NCBI GenBank assembly: GCA_964364175.1
Contig: CAYILR010000015.1
Coordinates: 16,887-80,886, forward strand
Reading direction: 5' to 3'
From: CAYILR01 sp964364175
GTDB lineage: Bacteria; Bdellovibrionota; UBA1018
Length of the DNA: 64,000 nucleotides
Made by a program: the position numbers and the translations under genes. The notes beneath the pieces are model-generated. The model saw nothing but the letters and a program-made list of their open reading frames with translations, was not told the DNA's origin and made no database searches. Positions 24,447-34,179 of the stretch are shown one piece after another. Positions within the stretch are counted from its first letter, which is position 1. Each line of letters starts with the position of its first letter.

Positions 24447-25063
24447 CGGAACCGGCTCTGGAGCCATCGGAGCCGGCTACTGCGCCAGGTGTCCCGCCAG
24501 TGGTGTACGGGCTGGCGCTCTCGGAGGACGAAGTCCCTCCGCTTCAGCACCTCATCCAACCACACGCCTATCTGGTGACCTCGCTGGGGGTTTGCCAGGA
24601 GACGATCGCAGAACAGATCGCCGAGGAGCGCTGGGACCGCCTGGAAGCCGCTGGGGTGCTCGTAGCGCCCTTAGTTCGGGCTCGGTTCGGCCTCTGGCCG
24701 AGGAATGCCCGAGAGGCTGCCCAGGTGATGGCCCACAAGCCTGAGGGCCTGAAGCTGTGGCACCTCCGCAACTTGCTCTGGGTTGCCGCCACCCGGTCGC
24801 TTGTGTTCATGGTTGACCCGCTGTCATCGAAGTCTCTCGACTTGACGATGCACCTCACTGCGGCCAAGGTGCTCGGCGCCACCAGCATCGGCGTCATGCC
24901 GTCCGAGCTTCGGGTGGCCATGGACACCACCCAGTTGACCATGGTGGACGTCATCGTCGGAGAGGCAGACGCCCGCTCTCTTTCCCTCCTGTTGCTGAGC
25001 CTGTCCCTAGAGCCTTCTGCCCACGCTACCGAGGGTGCAAAGGAGGCCAAGACAGAAGGATAG
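24443..25063 (+). CDS. hypothetical tail-operon protein
   Basis: 206 residues, not recognised. Pro/Ala-rich first 20 residues, then a helical domain, LGATSIGVMPSELRVAMD, and a Leu-rich end (SLSLLLLSLSLEPS) that is amphipathic rather than a clear membrane segment. The ATG overlaps the previous stop (ATGA). It precedes the large baseplate hub gene. Confidence 0.65.
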   Translation: MTEPALEPSEPATAPGVPPVVYGLALSEDEVPPLQHLIQPHAYLVTSLGVCQETIAEQIAEERWDRLEAAGVLVAPLVRARFGLWPRNAREAAQVMAHKPEGLKLWHLRNLLWVAATRSLVFMVDPLSSKSLDLTMHLTAAKVLGATSIGVMPSELRVAMDTTQLTMVDVIVGEADARSLSLLLLSLSLEPSAHATEGAKEAKTEG

Positions 25064-25069
25064 GCTCAC

Positions 25070-28000
25070 ATGGTGGAACGGAGAAAAGACGTTGGTGCTA
25101 CTCCCAAGCCCACCAAGAGCAGTATCGTCAAGGGTCTCCAAGATAGCTCTCTCAGTGAGCCGGAGGCATCGGAGCAGCTTCAGGAGCTTGGACAGACGGC
25201 TGAAAATGCCGCAGAGACCATTTCGGAAGCGCTTGGGAAAGACCCGCGTTCGCAGCAGATCGCTTTCGATACCGCTCTTAGCTTCGTCAACAGTGCGGCA
25301 GAAGGCCGTACCTTCGTTGACCAATTGAAGGCGCTCCTGGCCTCGGATGGGAAATCGACATCCCAGATCGACGCTGCTACCGACACCGTTGTCCGGCAGA
25401 ACCCGACGTTTGCCCAGCCTGGCAACGAAACGAAGTTGATGCAGGCGCTCATCGACGCAGAGATCAAGACCAGCCCTAGTCTTGCCGCACCTGAAAACGT
25501 CGAGGCATTAGAGGAGTTCCGGGCCTTCGCAGCCGCGCAAGCCGCGGCCGTGGTCGCAAGAACGACTACAAAAGCCGCCAACTCCAACGGCTCGGCTCGC
25601 TACCCGAAGGTCGCCTACCACGACGTGTTGTCAAATTCGGTGGTGCAGGAGCCCGAGCAGCTTGTGGCTCTGCCGGCGAAGCGCGAACCAGGGGCAACCG
25701 GCAAACCTCTCCTGCCCGGTGGCAAGCTCGTCCGTTACGCCGACAACATCGATCATGAGAGCGATAATCCGGTCTTCATCATCGACGCGGTCATCTACAT
25801 CCAAGGTGTCGAAGTCAGTCAGTACCTCAAAGGCCAGGTGACCATCAGCCTGAACGGCACCGACGGCAACAACACCGCCAGCTTCACTCTCGACAACTCG
25901 AACGACCGCTTCGTCTGGACCGAGCGGAATCTCATGACGTTCTACGGTGCTTCAGCAGCCTTGGCCCAAGCACCAGTCTACGCAAACTTGATTGAGCAGA
26001 TCAAAACACAAACTGGCGTGACGTCCAACGCTTTGGCCGCAGACTTCTTGGAGCAGTTTGCCTTCACCCAGGATGAGGACCTGAAAGCCCAGATGTACGC
26101 CTACAAGGCGGACCCTGGACGCAACCCGAAGATCCGAAACCCGAAGAACTCGATCTGCTTCGCACGCTTTGACCTGGCCCCAAACCGCTCCATCTTCAAC
26201 CGTCAAGACCCCGTCCGCATCTTCTCCCTCTATCCGTTCCGGGTACCCGGCAAACAATACGAGGAGGGCAGCCGTTACGAGCTTTGGATGCCGGAGTTCA
26301 CGGGCTATATCGACAACGTGTCATTGGAGGACGATGACATCCGCGGGGTTAGCACCCTCACGATCGACTGCTATGACTTCAAAGAAGCTGTCCTCAATCG
26401 GATGCGGATTTCCGCCGACTTGACCAGTGGTCTGCTCGTTCCGCTCGACGCCCTTGGCTTCCGCTCTGGTCCCATCAGCACAGAGAAGGGCGGTGCTCCT
26501 CCCACTGTGTATGACCAAGCCAATCAGCAGCAGTTCAAGGATAACACTGAAGGCTTCTACGACATCAAGAACACGTTGTACTACGACGACATCTCGGTCA
26601 CGCCGTTCGCCCAGCAGATCAGCCCCAACAGCAGTTTGGAAGAAGCGGTCTACGATCTGCTGGTGGCGAAGGAGCCGATCACCGTCGAGAAGAACAACCG
26701 TGGTGTTCGAGGCGTAAGCCTTGGAGGCAACTTCTACTACGACTCCATGCAGACGGACGCGACCAAAGCGCGGAAGTTCCTAGAGGATTGGCACAAGTTC
26801 TGTTTGTTTGGTCCCAAGCGGCGGCCATGGACACGCGAGGAGATGGAGGCGGTCGGGGCTGAGACCACGACGGACGGTGCCTACGCGCCCAATAAGATCC
26901 GGTTGTGGTTCATGCTCCCCAAAGAGGGCACCGGGCCAAAGAACTTGGCCGACCTCTCCAACGTCTCGATCGCGATGAGCCACGAGGTCAACTGGACCTC
27001 TCGGTTGGAGGTCATCAAGAACTTCGTCGCGGCGCTCGACTACAACTTCATGATATCACCCTACGGTGACGTCATCGTCGAGTTTCCGATGATGGACTTC
27101 CGGCCGGAGGACTTCGGCGAGTTCAAGGCTTCGCTCCGTGTTGACAAGGGGCTGATTAGCACATCGATCGGGGACGAACAGGCATCACCACCGGCGGGCA
27201 TGATCGTCCAGACCGGCTTCGCCGCAGGTGCTGACGTTCCAGGTAACGTAGCCGCCAACCTGGCCCGCATCTTCGTCTACAGCCCGTACATCGCAGCACG
27301 CTACGGCATCGAGATCATCAACGAGTCCATCCCGTTCTTGCAGTTGAAGGACAAGAATGTGGCGCAGCAGCGCTCGGTCGTGTTGTACCAGAAGGCTCTA
27401 GCCCGGTCTCACGTCCTGACCGCGAACTTCTCCTACCGGCCCTTCTTGCTCCCCAACCGTCCACTTCATCACATCCGGCGTTCACGCATCGGGAACATTG
27501 TCACGGTGGACAAGACCATCTCGTTGGGCGTCGCTCCGATGGGGAATGTTTCCGTCGGCCTCGACAACATCCGTATGTTCTCCGGCTACTATCGCAATCC
27601 GAACGACCTAGCCAAGCTCCACGACCTCCAGAAGGCGGACCTCAGCAACAGCGGCATCGATCCGGCCAACACGGCTCTACTCACAGGCATCGATGTGACC
27701 GAGAGCGCAGACCCCATCGAGCTTCAGGTGTTCAACACCGTGGCTGCCGGTGAGTCCACACCGTCATCGGCGCGTGTTGGTTGGGGACCAGAGGCCATCT
27801 TGGCGCCTGCTTCAGGCATCTACGTCCTGGACCTTGACAAGGCTCGGCCGAAGGTTGGAGCAGAGAGCGTCGAGACGGCACACGAACCGGCCTCAGTGGT
27901 AGGTGACACCACTACTCCAATTGTGAGCGAGGAGCCACCAAACAAGGACAAGTTCCGCTCTAACCCACTTGCTGCAACGCCGCTCGTGGTGATGTCGCCC

Positions 28001-28447
28001 TTCGGCCAGCGAACCCATCCCGTCACTGGGAAGCCGGACTTTCACGCCGCAGTTGACTTCGTGGCGGATCAAGGAACTGCCCTCTTTGCCGTGGAGGATG
28101 GTTTCGTCGCTACAGTCAGTGAGAAAGACAAGAAGTCTGGGTATACCGTCATCATCAACACAGCCAACGGTTTTGGTGTCCGTTATCAACACATGGACGC
28201 AGACAAGATCCGAGCTTCTGGTCCGGTCCTTCAGGTGAAGCAGCCGGTGAAGGCAGGCCAACTCATTGGGTACTCGGGAGGTACCAAAGGAACCGCTGGA
28301 GCCGGCCAAACCTCTGGTCCGCACCTGCACATTCAAGTGTTCGAGCTAGGGAAACAAGGAAACCCGAGGAGAGACATCACTCAGATGTGCCCGGGTCCTT
28401 TCTCTGGTAAGACGGCTCCCAAGTCGCCAAACAAGAGCACCTCATGA
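25070..28447 (+). CDS. baseplate hub protein with C-terminal M23 peptidase
   Basis: 1125 residues. Residues 1-190 are helical. From about 230 a hub-like beta domain begins (VIYIQGVEVSQYLKGQVTIS, then SFTLDNSNDRF), resembling the late-control/hub proteins of contractile tails. Residues about 970-1105 form a lysostaphin-type M23 endopeptidase: SPFGQRTHPVTG, FHAAVDFVADQGT, and GPHLHIQVF with the HxH metal ligands. M23 enzymes cut peptidoglycan cross-bridges, so the protein probably opens the cell wall locally during DNA injection. GGATAGGCTCAC lies before the ATG. The stop overlaps the next ATG. Confidence 0.85.
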   Translation: MVERRKDVGATPKPTKSSIVKGLQDSSLSEPEASEQLQELGQTAENAAETISEALGKDPRSQQIAFDTALSFVNSAAEGRTFVDQLKALLASDGKSTSQIDAATDTVVRQNPTFAQPGNETKLMQALIDAEIKTSPSLAAPENVEALEEFRAFAAAQAAAVVARTTTKAANSNGSARYPKVAYHDVLSNSVVQEPEQLVALPAKREPGATGKPLLPGGKLVRYADNIDHESDNPVFIIDAVIYIQGVEVSQYLKGQVTISLNGTDGNNTASFTLDNSNDRFVWTERNLMTFYGASAALAQAPVYANLIEQIKTQTGVTSNALAADFLEQFAFTQDEDLKAQMYAYKADPGRNPKIRNPKNSICFARFDLAPNRSIFNRQDPVRIFSLYPFRVPGKQYEEGSRYELWMPEFTGYIDNVSLEDDDIRGVSTLTIDCYDFKEAVLNRMRISADLTSGLLVPLDALGFRSGPISTEKGGAPPTVYDQANQQQFKDNTEGFYDIKNTLYYDDISVTPFAQQISPNSSLEEAVYDLLVAKEPITVEKNNRGVRGVSLGGNFYYDSMQTDATKARKFLEDWHKFCLFGPKRRPWTREEMEAVGAETTTDGAYAPNKIRLWFMLPKEGTGPKNLADLSNVSIAMSHEVNWTSRLEVIKNFVAALDYNFMISPYGDVIVEFPMMDFRPEDFGEFKASLRVDKGLISTSIGDEQASPPAGMIVQTGFAAGADVPGNVAANLARIFVYSPYIAARYGIEIINESIPFLQLKDKNVAQQRSVVLYQKALARSHVLTANFSYRPFLLPNRPLHHIRRSRIGNIVTVDKTISLGVAPMGNVSVGLDNIRMFSGYYRNPNDLAKLHDLQKADLSNSGIDPANTALLTGIDVTESADPIELQVFNTVAAGESTPSSARVGWGPEAILAPASGIYVLDLDKARPKVGAESVETAHEPASVVGDTTTPIVSEEPPNKDKFRSNPLAATPLVVMSPFGQRTHPVTGKPDFHAAVDFVADQGTALFAVEDGFVATVSEKDKKSGYTVIINTANGFGVRYQHMDADKIRASGPVLQVKQPVKAGQLIGYSGGTKGTAGAGQTSGPHLHIQVFELGKQGNPRRDITQMCPGPFSGKTAPKSPNKSTS

Positions 28448-29949
28448 AGTTGGACCGTGGCTTTCACTTCTCAGTAGAGGCACGCGCGGGGCGCATGAAC
28501 GCGAATCGCGCGAACAAGCCCTACACAGGTGCGATCTTTGCCAAGGTGCTGAATTCCTACGGCGACACCGAACGTGCGGTTGTGTCGTCTGTAGTAGGCG
28601 ACAAAACCATCAACTTCTCGTATCCGTTCGCCTCGGCCAGCGGTTGGATTCGAGGACAGCCGGAGCCTACCACCACGATGGTGGCGGTCATTGGCGGCGA
28701 CACCGGCGATCTTCAGCCGATCGGCTACTACGATCCACTCAAGTCGGCGGCGGCCTCCTTCTACGCAACAGTGGCTGCTGGTATCAGGCAGACTGGCTCT
28801 ACGGGCGGCACCGTTCCCACGACGGTACAGCCCTACCGAGTGCTGAATCCTGGGGAGATCGACTCCGGTTCTGAGTTCGCCCAGACCTTCATGGGCCTTC
28901 GAGATGTCCACCAGAGCCGAGGTGGTCTCTCCCACACGACCATGACGTCGCTCTACACGAGCGTCGAGACGCCGTTGTACACCATCAAGGGACCAGGGCA
29001 CCAAACTGGGCCGGTGCTCAAGGACGAGACGCGCTTTGGTACCGTTCGGCGTGCTGTGCCAGGAACCTCCACATCGACACAGCCAGGCTTGGTGAAGAAG
29101 GCAGGCATCAACGTCCGTGACTCGACGGCTCCTGTGTTCGCCAAGGAGCATACCGTCGTTCTTGACTGGTTCGGCAATGTCCTTCAGTCGAAGCTCATCG
29201 ACCATCGCCAGGGTCACGTCTACGAGGACGCCGGGCAGGCGGCAATCAGTGGCCGGAATGGCAAGAACCTCAGAGCCCGCTTCCAGTGGTTCACGTTAGC
29301 CAGCAACACTAATGCCGAGATCGACGAGAACGGCAACTTCGTCGTTACGACCGCGGCTGAGGCCACTGATGGTGGTGTGGTGAACATCGCCACCGGCAAC
29401 TTCCTGATGAACGCGCTTCAGAAGCTGACGTTCCAGTCGAAAACCAACGACATCGAATTCAGCACCGGACCACTCAGCCGCTTCGTCGTGAGCGCTGGTT
29501 CTGCCGGAGTCCGGATCGCCACACCTGGTCGCTACGAAGTTGACGCTACTACCTCCGTAGGGATCAATAGCCTTGGGCAGATTAGCCTCAATACTCCGAC
29601 TCCTTCTGGGATCTCCCTCGGAGTTCCTGGCGGAGTGAAATACCCTGTTCTGGTTGCCAACAAAACCTACTTGACTACCCACGAGGGGTGGTTGACGGCT
29701 GAAGGCGCTATGTTGGGGATGCTTCAGGCATATGCAACGGCTGCCGCCGCTGCTTGGGGAGCAGTTGGGCCTTTGATGATCGCCCTAGACCCCACAGGCT
29801 CCGTATCTGCGCTATGCGCGGCAGCAGGTAGTGCAGCGTTTGCACTTTCCCCGACAGTGTCAGCCGCGAACGCCGCTCTCGGTCTCTACGTTCCCACCTT
29901 GACTCCGATGCCGGGAGGCTACGTCTCCATGCGCACAGTCTCCGAGTAA
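28444..29949 (+). CDS. probable baseplate spike/central hub-associated protein
   Basis: 501 residues. The N-terminal ~100 residues read like the OB-fold of tail-spike (gpV/gp5-type) proteins: GAIFAKVLNSYGDTERAVVS, SGWIRGQPEPTTTMVAVIGG and LQPIGYYDP. The middle is beta-rich and repetitive, as in spike helices, and the C-terminal ~100 residues are Ala/Gly-rich and hydrophobic. It is coupled to the hub gene by ATGA. The assignment rests on pattern and position. Confidence 0.6.
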   Translation: MKLDRGFHFSVEARAGRMNANRANKPYTGAIFAKVLNSYGDTERAVVSSVVGDKTINFSYPFASASGWIRGQPEPTTTMVAVIGGDTGDLQPIGYYDPLKSAAASFYATVAAGIRQTGSTGGTVPTTVQPYRVLNPGEIDSGSEFAQTFMGLRDVHQSRGGLSHTTMTSLYTSVETPLYTIKGPGHQTGPVLKDETRFGTVRRAVPGTSTSTQPGLVKKAGINVRDSTAPVFAKEHTVVLDWFGNVLQSKLIDHRQGHVYEDAGQAAISGRNGKNLRARFQWFTLASNTNAEIDENGNFVVTTAAEATDGGVVNIATGNFLMNALQKLTFQSKTNDIEFSTGPLSRFVVSAGSAGVRIATPGRYEVDATTSVGINSLGQISLNTPTPSGISLGVPGGVKYPVLVANKTYLTTHEGWLTAEGAMLGMLQAYATAAAAAWGAVGPLMIALDPTGSVSALCAAAGSAAFALSPTVSAANAALGLYVPTLTPMPGGYVSMRTVSE

Positions 29950-29953
29950 CACC

Positions 29954-32900
29954 ATGACATTTTTCATCTACAGGTCATGCGACATCACGGGTACGGGTGC
30001 TAGGAGAACCATTCAGCGAAATCAGGACATCCTGAACCGCGGTATCGCGCTCATCACCGAGCCAAGTGGTGTTCCAACCGACGACACACCAGGCTCCGAC
30101 AATCCGGATCTCCCGATCATCTCGGCTGAGTGGGCAGACCCTATCGCGGGCGCTGGAGAGCTTCCGCCCGGCACTTACGACTACAAGATCATCCCCGTCA
30201 ACACCTGCACCGGTCGCACTGGACCAGCGCAGACGCTACCCCCACTGACCATCTCCGCTCTGGGAGAGGTGGCGATGCTGCGGATGAAGTTGTCTTCCAA
30301 GACGCGCGACTGCAACAGCGCAATCATCCAACGCAATGGCGTGGTGGTCGGTGCGGCTTTCCCGACGTCGAACAACGTCCTAGACAACGTCCCGATCATC
30401 ACGGCCCCGAACCTGATCGGCAACTTCGTCAATGGGACGGCATCTACCTTTGACCGAACGACTGGAGCCGATCTCCAATTCGGCGACCTTGTGTCGTATC
30501 AAGGTAAAGCTGTCAAGGTCGTTGGTGTAGTTGGCCCAACCGTCACGTTCGAGCCTCCAATCGAAGCTGTGCCTCCCCCGGCTCCTGCGGGCTTCTTCGA
30601 CATGGGTCAGCGTACCGGCATCTACTTCAGTGACCTCGTCAGCATTCCGTTCCCTGTGGTGTTGTTTGCCAGTCTTCTTGGCCTTCCGTTTCCGATGCCG
30701 TGGATGGCGTTCAAGATGCTTTCGGTTCCGGGGCTTCTTGCGACGCCACAAGTAGGCGACCTCATCCTCTACGGCAGTAAGACAGCCATCGTAGTTGTCG
30801 TGGAACCAGACATCGCGATACCACCGACGATCAAGGTCGGCGTGATTCCTTTTGGGCTGCTCCCCATCCCGCCGCTGCCGGCGGGCCTGTTCCAACTGAT
30901 CGCTCGGCCGCTTGCGGGCTTTGTGCCTAGCGTTGGTCTCTATTTCAACTTGGACAGCCCAGCGTATGGTGCTCCTGGGACTTCCGCCTACGACAAGTTC
31001 GAGGTGCTTGGTAATGGTGTCGACGGCGCTCCCGTAGATCCCAACATCACTCTAGGAAGCTACCTGGGAGTGAACGGACAGTTCGTCCAGATCACCAATG
31101 TTGAAAACGGCACCGACATCTCTGGTGCTGGCGATCTGACCAAGGCGCGTGTGACGGTGTCTCCTAACTGGAGCACCGATGTCCAAGTGAAGTTCCCGGC
31201 TCCGACGCCTGGGTTCCCGGCTCCGACGCCTGGGACTGCTGTCAATCAGCCCGGTATCATCGGTGGTTACGGCTTGCCAACTGGTCCTTACGTCGCGCTG
31301 CCTGCGTCATTGGCTGGGATGTTCCTGACCACACCTTCCATCACGCCGACCGGCAGCTACACCAGGCTGTCGCGGGTCATCTCGATCACACAAGATGACA
31401 ACATCCTCCAGTTCCAGGAGACAGGCAAAGACCAGGAACGTTCGGGCACGGTCGACGGCACCGGAGCCAAGGTAGCGATCGATCAACTGTTCAGCCAGAA
31501 CAACTACCCAGGTGGTTTACCTGGCCTGATCGACAAGGTCCGAGGGCCACGGGCCACGACACCTTCCTCAGTGTTCGTGAAGACCAACGGAGCCTTGACT
31601 CAGATCGGCCAGAAGCTCAAAGCCGTAAACAAGCTTGCGACGAAAGGCACAGGTACAACCATCAGCCTCACCAAGCTCCGCGAAATGCGAGAGAGCCTGT
31701 GCGGCTCGTGGGCCAACGTAGAAACCATGAACGCAATGCTTCAAGACCAAGGCTTCGCGGCTGCGCGTTTCGAGGCCCGTGAGATCTTCGTTGACCCAGC
31801 CAAGTGCCCACCAGGACAACCAAACGCCCGTGAAGTGCAATTGTTCTGCGTGGGTCTTGCGACACCGCAGGTGAAGGTCAAGGACGGCGAGCAGATCCGA
31901 TTCTTCTGGGCCGAGGGTCGACGGGCGATCCCAGGAAACAAGAAGAAGCTCATGGCGCTCGGGCTCACTGCCGACGAAGCAGACTCGGCAACACAGTTGG
32001 AGACATCCGGGCGACTGCTATCTGTCGTTGAGGTCACCACCGCAGAAGGTGCCGACATCATCGATTTCACCGCGATCGACTCTTCGGCCACAGACGATCT
32101 CGATGACGTGCTCGATGATACCCGCATCGTCGACATCAACACCGGCCCCATCACCAGAGACATCATCAAGGCCATCCTCGATGCGCGCGGCAGCAAGGGC
32201 ATCGTCAAGCGCCCACCAGGGACAGACCCGACTTCTGTAGAGGAAGAAGGCTACCGGCCCATCGACGACTTCTCGTTACCTGTCCACAACCTGGCGGCGC
32301 TGACGTTCCAGCTTCAGTTGTCCTTCGATGTCTGCGACTTCGAGGCGGCGTTGGCCTCGCTGCCTCCGGGTCAGTTGCGGGACAACCTAGCCGCGCTTTT
32401 TGCGATCATTGAGGCTTCGCTTAGTGGGCTTGTTCGGGCAGGACGAGCGATCACAACCTTTCTCACCGAAGGGCCGTTCGCTGACGCTGTGGATGCCCTC
32501 ACCTCGCTCGTCATGGCGCTAGCAACGGACCCGACGTTGTCTTGTCTCATCGGTCCTTTCGGCTCGGCTCCGCTTTCTGGGCTTAACGGTATCCCGCAGA
32601 TCGATGTCCTGCTTCAGGGCTTCGCGTTCCCCTTTCAGACCCGGTTTGATCTGTCTCAGCTTCTCGGGGAGGCCATCGCATCAGTGCTCTGCACTCTCAT
32701 TGGTGCCCTCGTCAAGGTCATCGGCAACTACGGCGGCGCAGATACGGCGGCCTTCGCTCAACGGGCGATCGGCTGTGTAGCCACCCTCGATATCCCTGGC
32801 CTTGAGTTTCCCTCGCTCGATGTTCAGATCGCCTTGGAGTGTGGTTTGGATCAGTTGCAACTGCTGCTCGACATCATCCAAGAGTTGATCGCAGAGGCCA

Positions 32901-33046
32901 ACGAGGTCGTTAACTTCATCAACGACATCGGTAGCGGCTTCATGGCCCGTGCCGTTGAAGCTCGGAACAACGCCTGCTCGTCTGGCGCCGACCTCCAAAG
33001 CTTGGTCGGGGGTCTGTCGGTGCTTGGTGTTGGTGGGGCGCTCTGA
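29954..33046 (+). CDS. large baseplate/tail structural protein
   Basis: 1030 residues. The N-terminal half is beta-rich and Pro/Gly-rich, with an immunoglobulin- or fibronectin-like stretch around residues 60-110 (GTYDYKIIPVNTCTGRTGPA). A tandem FPAPTPG repeat occurs near residue 415. The C-terminal 300 residues are helical and rich in Leu, Ile and Asp. No catalytic motif. By its place between the hub/spike genes and the baseplate J gene it is probably a baseplate or tail-tip component. The stop overlaps the next start (TGATG). Confidence 0.65.
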   Translation: MTFFIYRSCDITGTGARRTIQRNQDILNRGIALITEPSGVPTDDTPGSDNPDLPIISAEWADPIAGAGELPPGTYDYKIIPVNTCTGRTGPAQTLPPLTISALGEVAMLRMKLSSKTRDCNSAIIQRNGVVVGAAFPTSNNVLDNVPIITAPNLIGNFVNGTASTFDRTTGADLQFGDLVSYQGKAVKVVGVVGPTVTFEPPIEAVPPPAPAGFFDMGQRTGIYFSDLVSIPFPVVLFASLLGLPFPMPWMAFKMLSVPGLLATPQVGDLILYGSKTAIVVVVEPDIAIPPTIKVGVIPFGLLPIPPLPAGLFQLIARPLAGFVPSVGLYFNLDSPAYGAPGTSAYDKFEVLGNGVDGAPVDPNITLGSYLGVNGQFVQITNVENGTDISGAGDLTKARVTVSPNWSTDVQVKFPAPTPGFPAPTPGTAVNQPGIIGGYGLPTGPYVALPASLAGMFLTTPSITPTGSYTRLSRVISITQDDNILQFQETGKDQERSGTVDGTGAKVAIDQLFSQNNYPGGLPGLIDKVRGPRATTPSSVFVKTNGALTQIGQKLKAVNKLATKGTGTTISLTKLREMRESLCGSWANVETMNAMLQDQGFAAARFEAREIFVDPAKCPPGQPNAREVQLFCVGLATPQVKVKDGEQIRFFWAEGRRAIPGNKKKLMALGLTADEADSATQLETSGRLLSVVEVTTAEGADIIDFTAIDSSATDDLDDVLDDTRIVDINTGPITRDIIKAILDARGSKGIVKRPPGTDPTSVEEEGYRPIDDFSLPVHNLAALTFQLQLSFDVCDFEAALASLPPGQLRDNLAALFAIIEASLSGLVRAGRAITTFLTEGPFADAVDALTSLVMALATDPTLSCLIGPFGSAPLSGLNGIPQIDVLLQGFAFPFQTRFDLSQLLGEAIASVLCTLIGALVKVIGNYGGADTAAFAQRAIGCVATLDIPGLEFPSLDVQIALECGLDQLQLLLDIIQELIAEANEVVNFINDIGSGFMARAVEARNNACSSGADLQSLVGGLSVLGVGGAL
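31193..31234. repeat. 21-bp tandem direct repeat
   Basis: Two perfect copies of TTCCCGGCTCCGACGCCTGG plus one G, in frame, encoding FPAPTPG twice within the 1030-residue tail protein. Confidence 0.9.
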
Positions 33047-33693
33047 TGGCCGGTACACCATTCATCGACATCTTGACACCAGCGCAGCAACAGACTGTGG
33101 CGCAAAAGAGCCGCGGGGGGCAGCGGCCATCCTACTACGACGGGACACTGGCCGAGGTGAACGCGCGCCTCAAGGGCACGGGTGACCAAGCAGAGTCCAC
33201 CGGTGCCGAAGTTCAGATCAGTGAAGACCTAGAAGCTGTGTTCATTCTCATGTCTACAGCGGACAAAGATGGGCTCTTGGCTTTCTTGAACAGCGCCATC
33301 AAAATCGCCAGCAGCGCCAGCAGCGACGACTTCGCGCTCATGTCGGAGGTGGTGGCGGTCAGAAAAACCGGCTACGCGCAGGTCTACACCGATGTGGGAA
33401 GGGCAGTTAGCGACTATGACAACGTGCGGAAGAACCTCCTCAGCTTCATCGACCGGATCGCACACCAAAAAGGTAGCAGGCAACAAGACCCGGTCTCGGT
33501 AGTGGTGCCAGACCTTGGTGCGTTGTTCGCGTCGCTGTCAGATGCTTACCGGTCTTTGGCGGCGCCGGACATCCTTGCAGTCCACGACCGGATCGCCGAC
33601 ACGGGCACCCTGTACGCCTATCAGAACGCCGCAACCAACCGCACAAAGGAACTCTCTAGCTGGGTGGCCGTGGTGACCTTGTACCAAATTTGA
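33046..33693 (+). CDS. hypothetical tail/baseplate protein
   Basis: 215 residues, helical, with a disordered N-terminal 50 residues. No known family. It is translationally coupled upstream (TGATG) and followed 12 nt later by the gp25-like gene, so a baseplate role is likely by context. Confidence 0.65.
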   Translation: MAGTPFIDILTPAQQQTVAQKSRGGQRPSYYDGTLAEVNARLKGTGDQAESTGAEVQISEDLEAVFILMSTADKDGLLAFLNSAIKIASSASSDDFALMSEVVAVRKTGYAQVYTDVGRAVSDYDNVRKNLLSFIDRIAHQKGSRQQDPVSVVVPDLGALFASLSDAYRSLAAPDILAVHDRIADTGTLYAYQNAATNRTKELSSWVAVVTLYQI

Positions 33694-33705
33694 CCCGGAG
33701 TCGTT

Positions 33706-34170
33706 GTGTCTTACACCGTGCGGTTCTCAGACGGTGACCTCGAAGTCGGGAGCACCGGCGAACAACTGCTCATCACTGGGTCAGAAAAGGCGGCTCAGGA
33801 CCTCTTGGATGAGATCTTATTGCCATACAACGTGATTCTTGATCGCGGTAACGAATTGTTCGAGCCTGACGGCCGCTTGACCGCCATCGCCGGCCATGCC
33901 GGGATTGGGGCACAGGCCATCCGCACCATGATCAAGTCCGCCGTGCAGCGGCTTCAACGGCTTCAGCAGCAAGACGCCGCCACCTCACGTCAAGAACTGG
34001 TCCGTCGCATCAAGAGCCTCGCGGTCCAACCGATCAACAACGACGTCACCGCCTACGCATTCTTTCTGGCTGTGGAGGTGGCGGACGAGAACATCGCCAT
34101 CGCTCGTGCGATCCGAATGGGACATCTTGGTGATACCCCCACGCCGCTGGTTGGCGGCTACGATCCGTGA
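33706..34170 (+). CDS. possible gp25/DUF2634-like baseplate wedge protein
   Basis: 154 residues. The beta-rich N-terminus (YTVRFSDGDLEVGSTGEQLL, then a helix and YNVILDRGNELF) resembles small wedge proteins such as T4 gp25 or DUF2634 proteins, which usually precede the baseplate J gene, as here. GTG start with GGAG upstream. Similarity is by pattern only. Confidence 0.5.
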   Translation: MSYTVRFSDGDLEVGSTGEQLLITGSEKAAQDLLDEILLPYNVILDRGNELFEPDGRLTAIAGHAGIGAQAIRTMIKSAVQRLQRLQQQDAATSRQELVRRIKSLAVQPINNDVTAYAFFLAVEVADENIAIARAIRMGHLGDTPTPLVGGYDP

Positions 34171-34179
34171 GGCTAAGCG

